64,000 nucleotides of DNA from Lysobacteraceae bacterium (GTDB lineage: Bacteria > Pseudomonadota > Gammaproteobacteria > Xanthomonadales > Xanthomonadaceae), in NCBI GenBank assembly GCA_028868545.1, contig JAGWUF010000004.1:1-64000 (forward strand), given 5' to 3'. This document shows positions 63,712 to 64,000 of the stretch, one piece after another. Under the pieces are notes generated by a model. It searched no databases. It saw nothing but the letters and a program-made list of their open reading frames with translations, and was not told where the DNA came from. Made by a program: the position numbers and the translations under genes. The first letter of the stretch is position 1. Every line of letters starts with the position of its first letter.

Positions 63712-64000
63712 TCAACCCGCCAGCACGGCAATCCGATAGCCCGCACTTTGCACCGTGTGCAGCAGCGGGCGGTCGAAGGGCTTGTCCACCACTTTGCGCA
63801 GGTTGTACAGATGGCTGCGCAGAGTGTCGGAATCGGGCAGGTCTTCACCCCAGATTTCGCGCTCGATCTCCTGCCGACTGACCACCCGCGGCGATTCACG
63901 CATCAGGATGCCAAGCAGGCGCAAGGCCGTGGGCGACAACTGCAACTCCTGACCAGCACGCGACACCCGATGCGAGGCCGGGTCCAGGGTCAGATCGGCA
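63712..64000 (-). CDS. OmpR-family response regulator, C-terminal DNA-binding domain (N-terminus off window)
   Basis: ELQLSPTALRLLGILMRESPRVVSRQEIEREIWGEDLPDSDTLRSHLYNLRKVVDKPFDRPLLHTVQSAGYRI: winged-helix Trans_reg_C; frame open to the window end. Confidence 0.9.
   Translation of the reverse strand, partial: ADLTLDPASHRVSRAGQELQLSPTALRLLGILMRESPRVVSRQEIEREIWGEDLPDSDTLRSHLYNLRKVVDKPFDRPLLHTVQSAGYRIAVLAG

Overview
This 64 kb window is a high-GC, gene-dense chromosomal segment. Gene order and protein content look like the Xanthomonadaceae/Lysobacteraceae (Gammaproteobacteria). It is mostly conserved housekeeping DNA in recognisable blocks: folP and ftsH-rlmE; the rpoE-rseA-degP(mucD)-lepA-lepB-DUF4845-rnc-era-recO stress/processing block; the yceD-rpmF / fabH-fabD-fabG-acpP-fabF-pabB-pabC-mltG-tmk-holB-pilZ fatty-acid/envelope block; a MoxR-DUF58-transglutaminase operon; dnaX-ybaB-recR-HIT; tRNA-Ser(GGA); two ubiquinone hydroxylases; lptD-surA-pdxA-rsmA-apaG-apaH plus folA; thyA-lgt; and a two-component/MacAB-type exporter operon at the right edge. 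Accessory signals: a RAYT/Y1-type transposase flanked by matching inverted ends; a perfect 24-bp inverted repeat that buries the pabC start codon; two copies of a structured post-stop intergenic repeat with compensatory helix changes; a three-gene cluster (GT2 + ArnT-like GT + YdjC/ChbG deacetylase) resembling lipid A amino-sugar modification systems; a MacA-like adaptor with a large inserted LTxxQ-like helical segment; a sensor-less histidine kinase; and a peptidoglycan-binding metzincin-like protein. I saw no CRISPR array, prophage, toxin/defence island or rRNA operon. Start codons were chosen by homology and spacing and may be off by a few codons.
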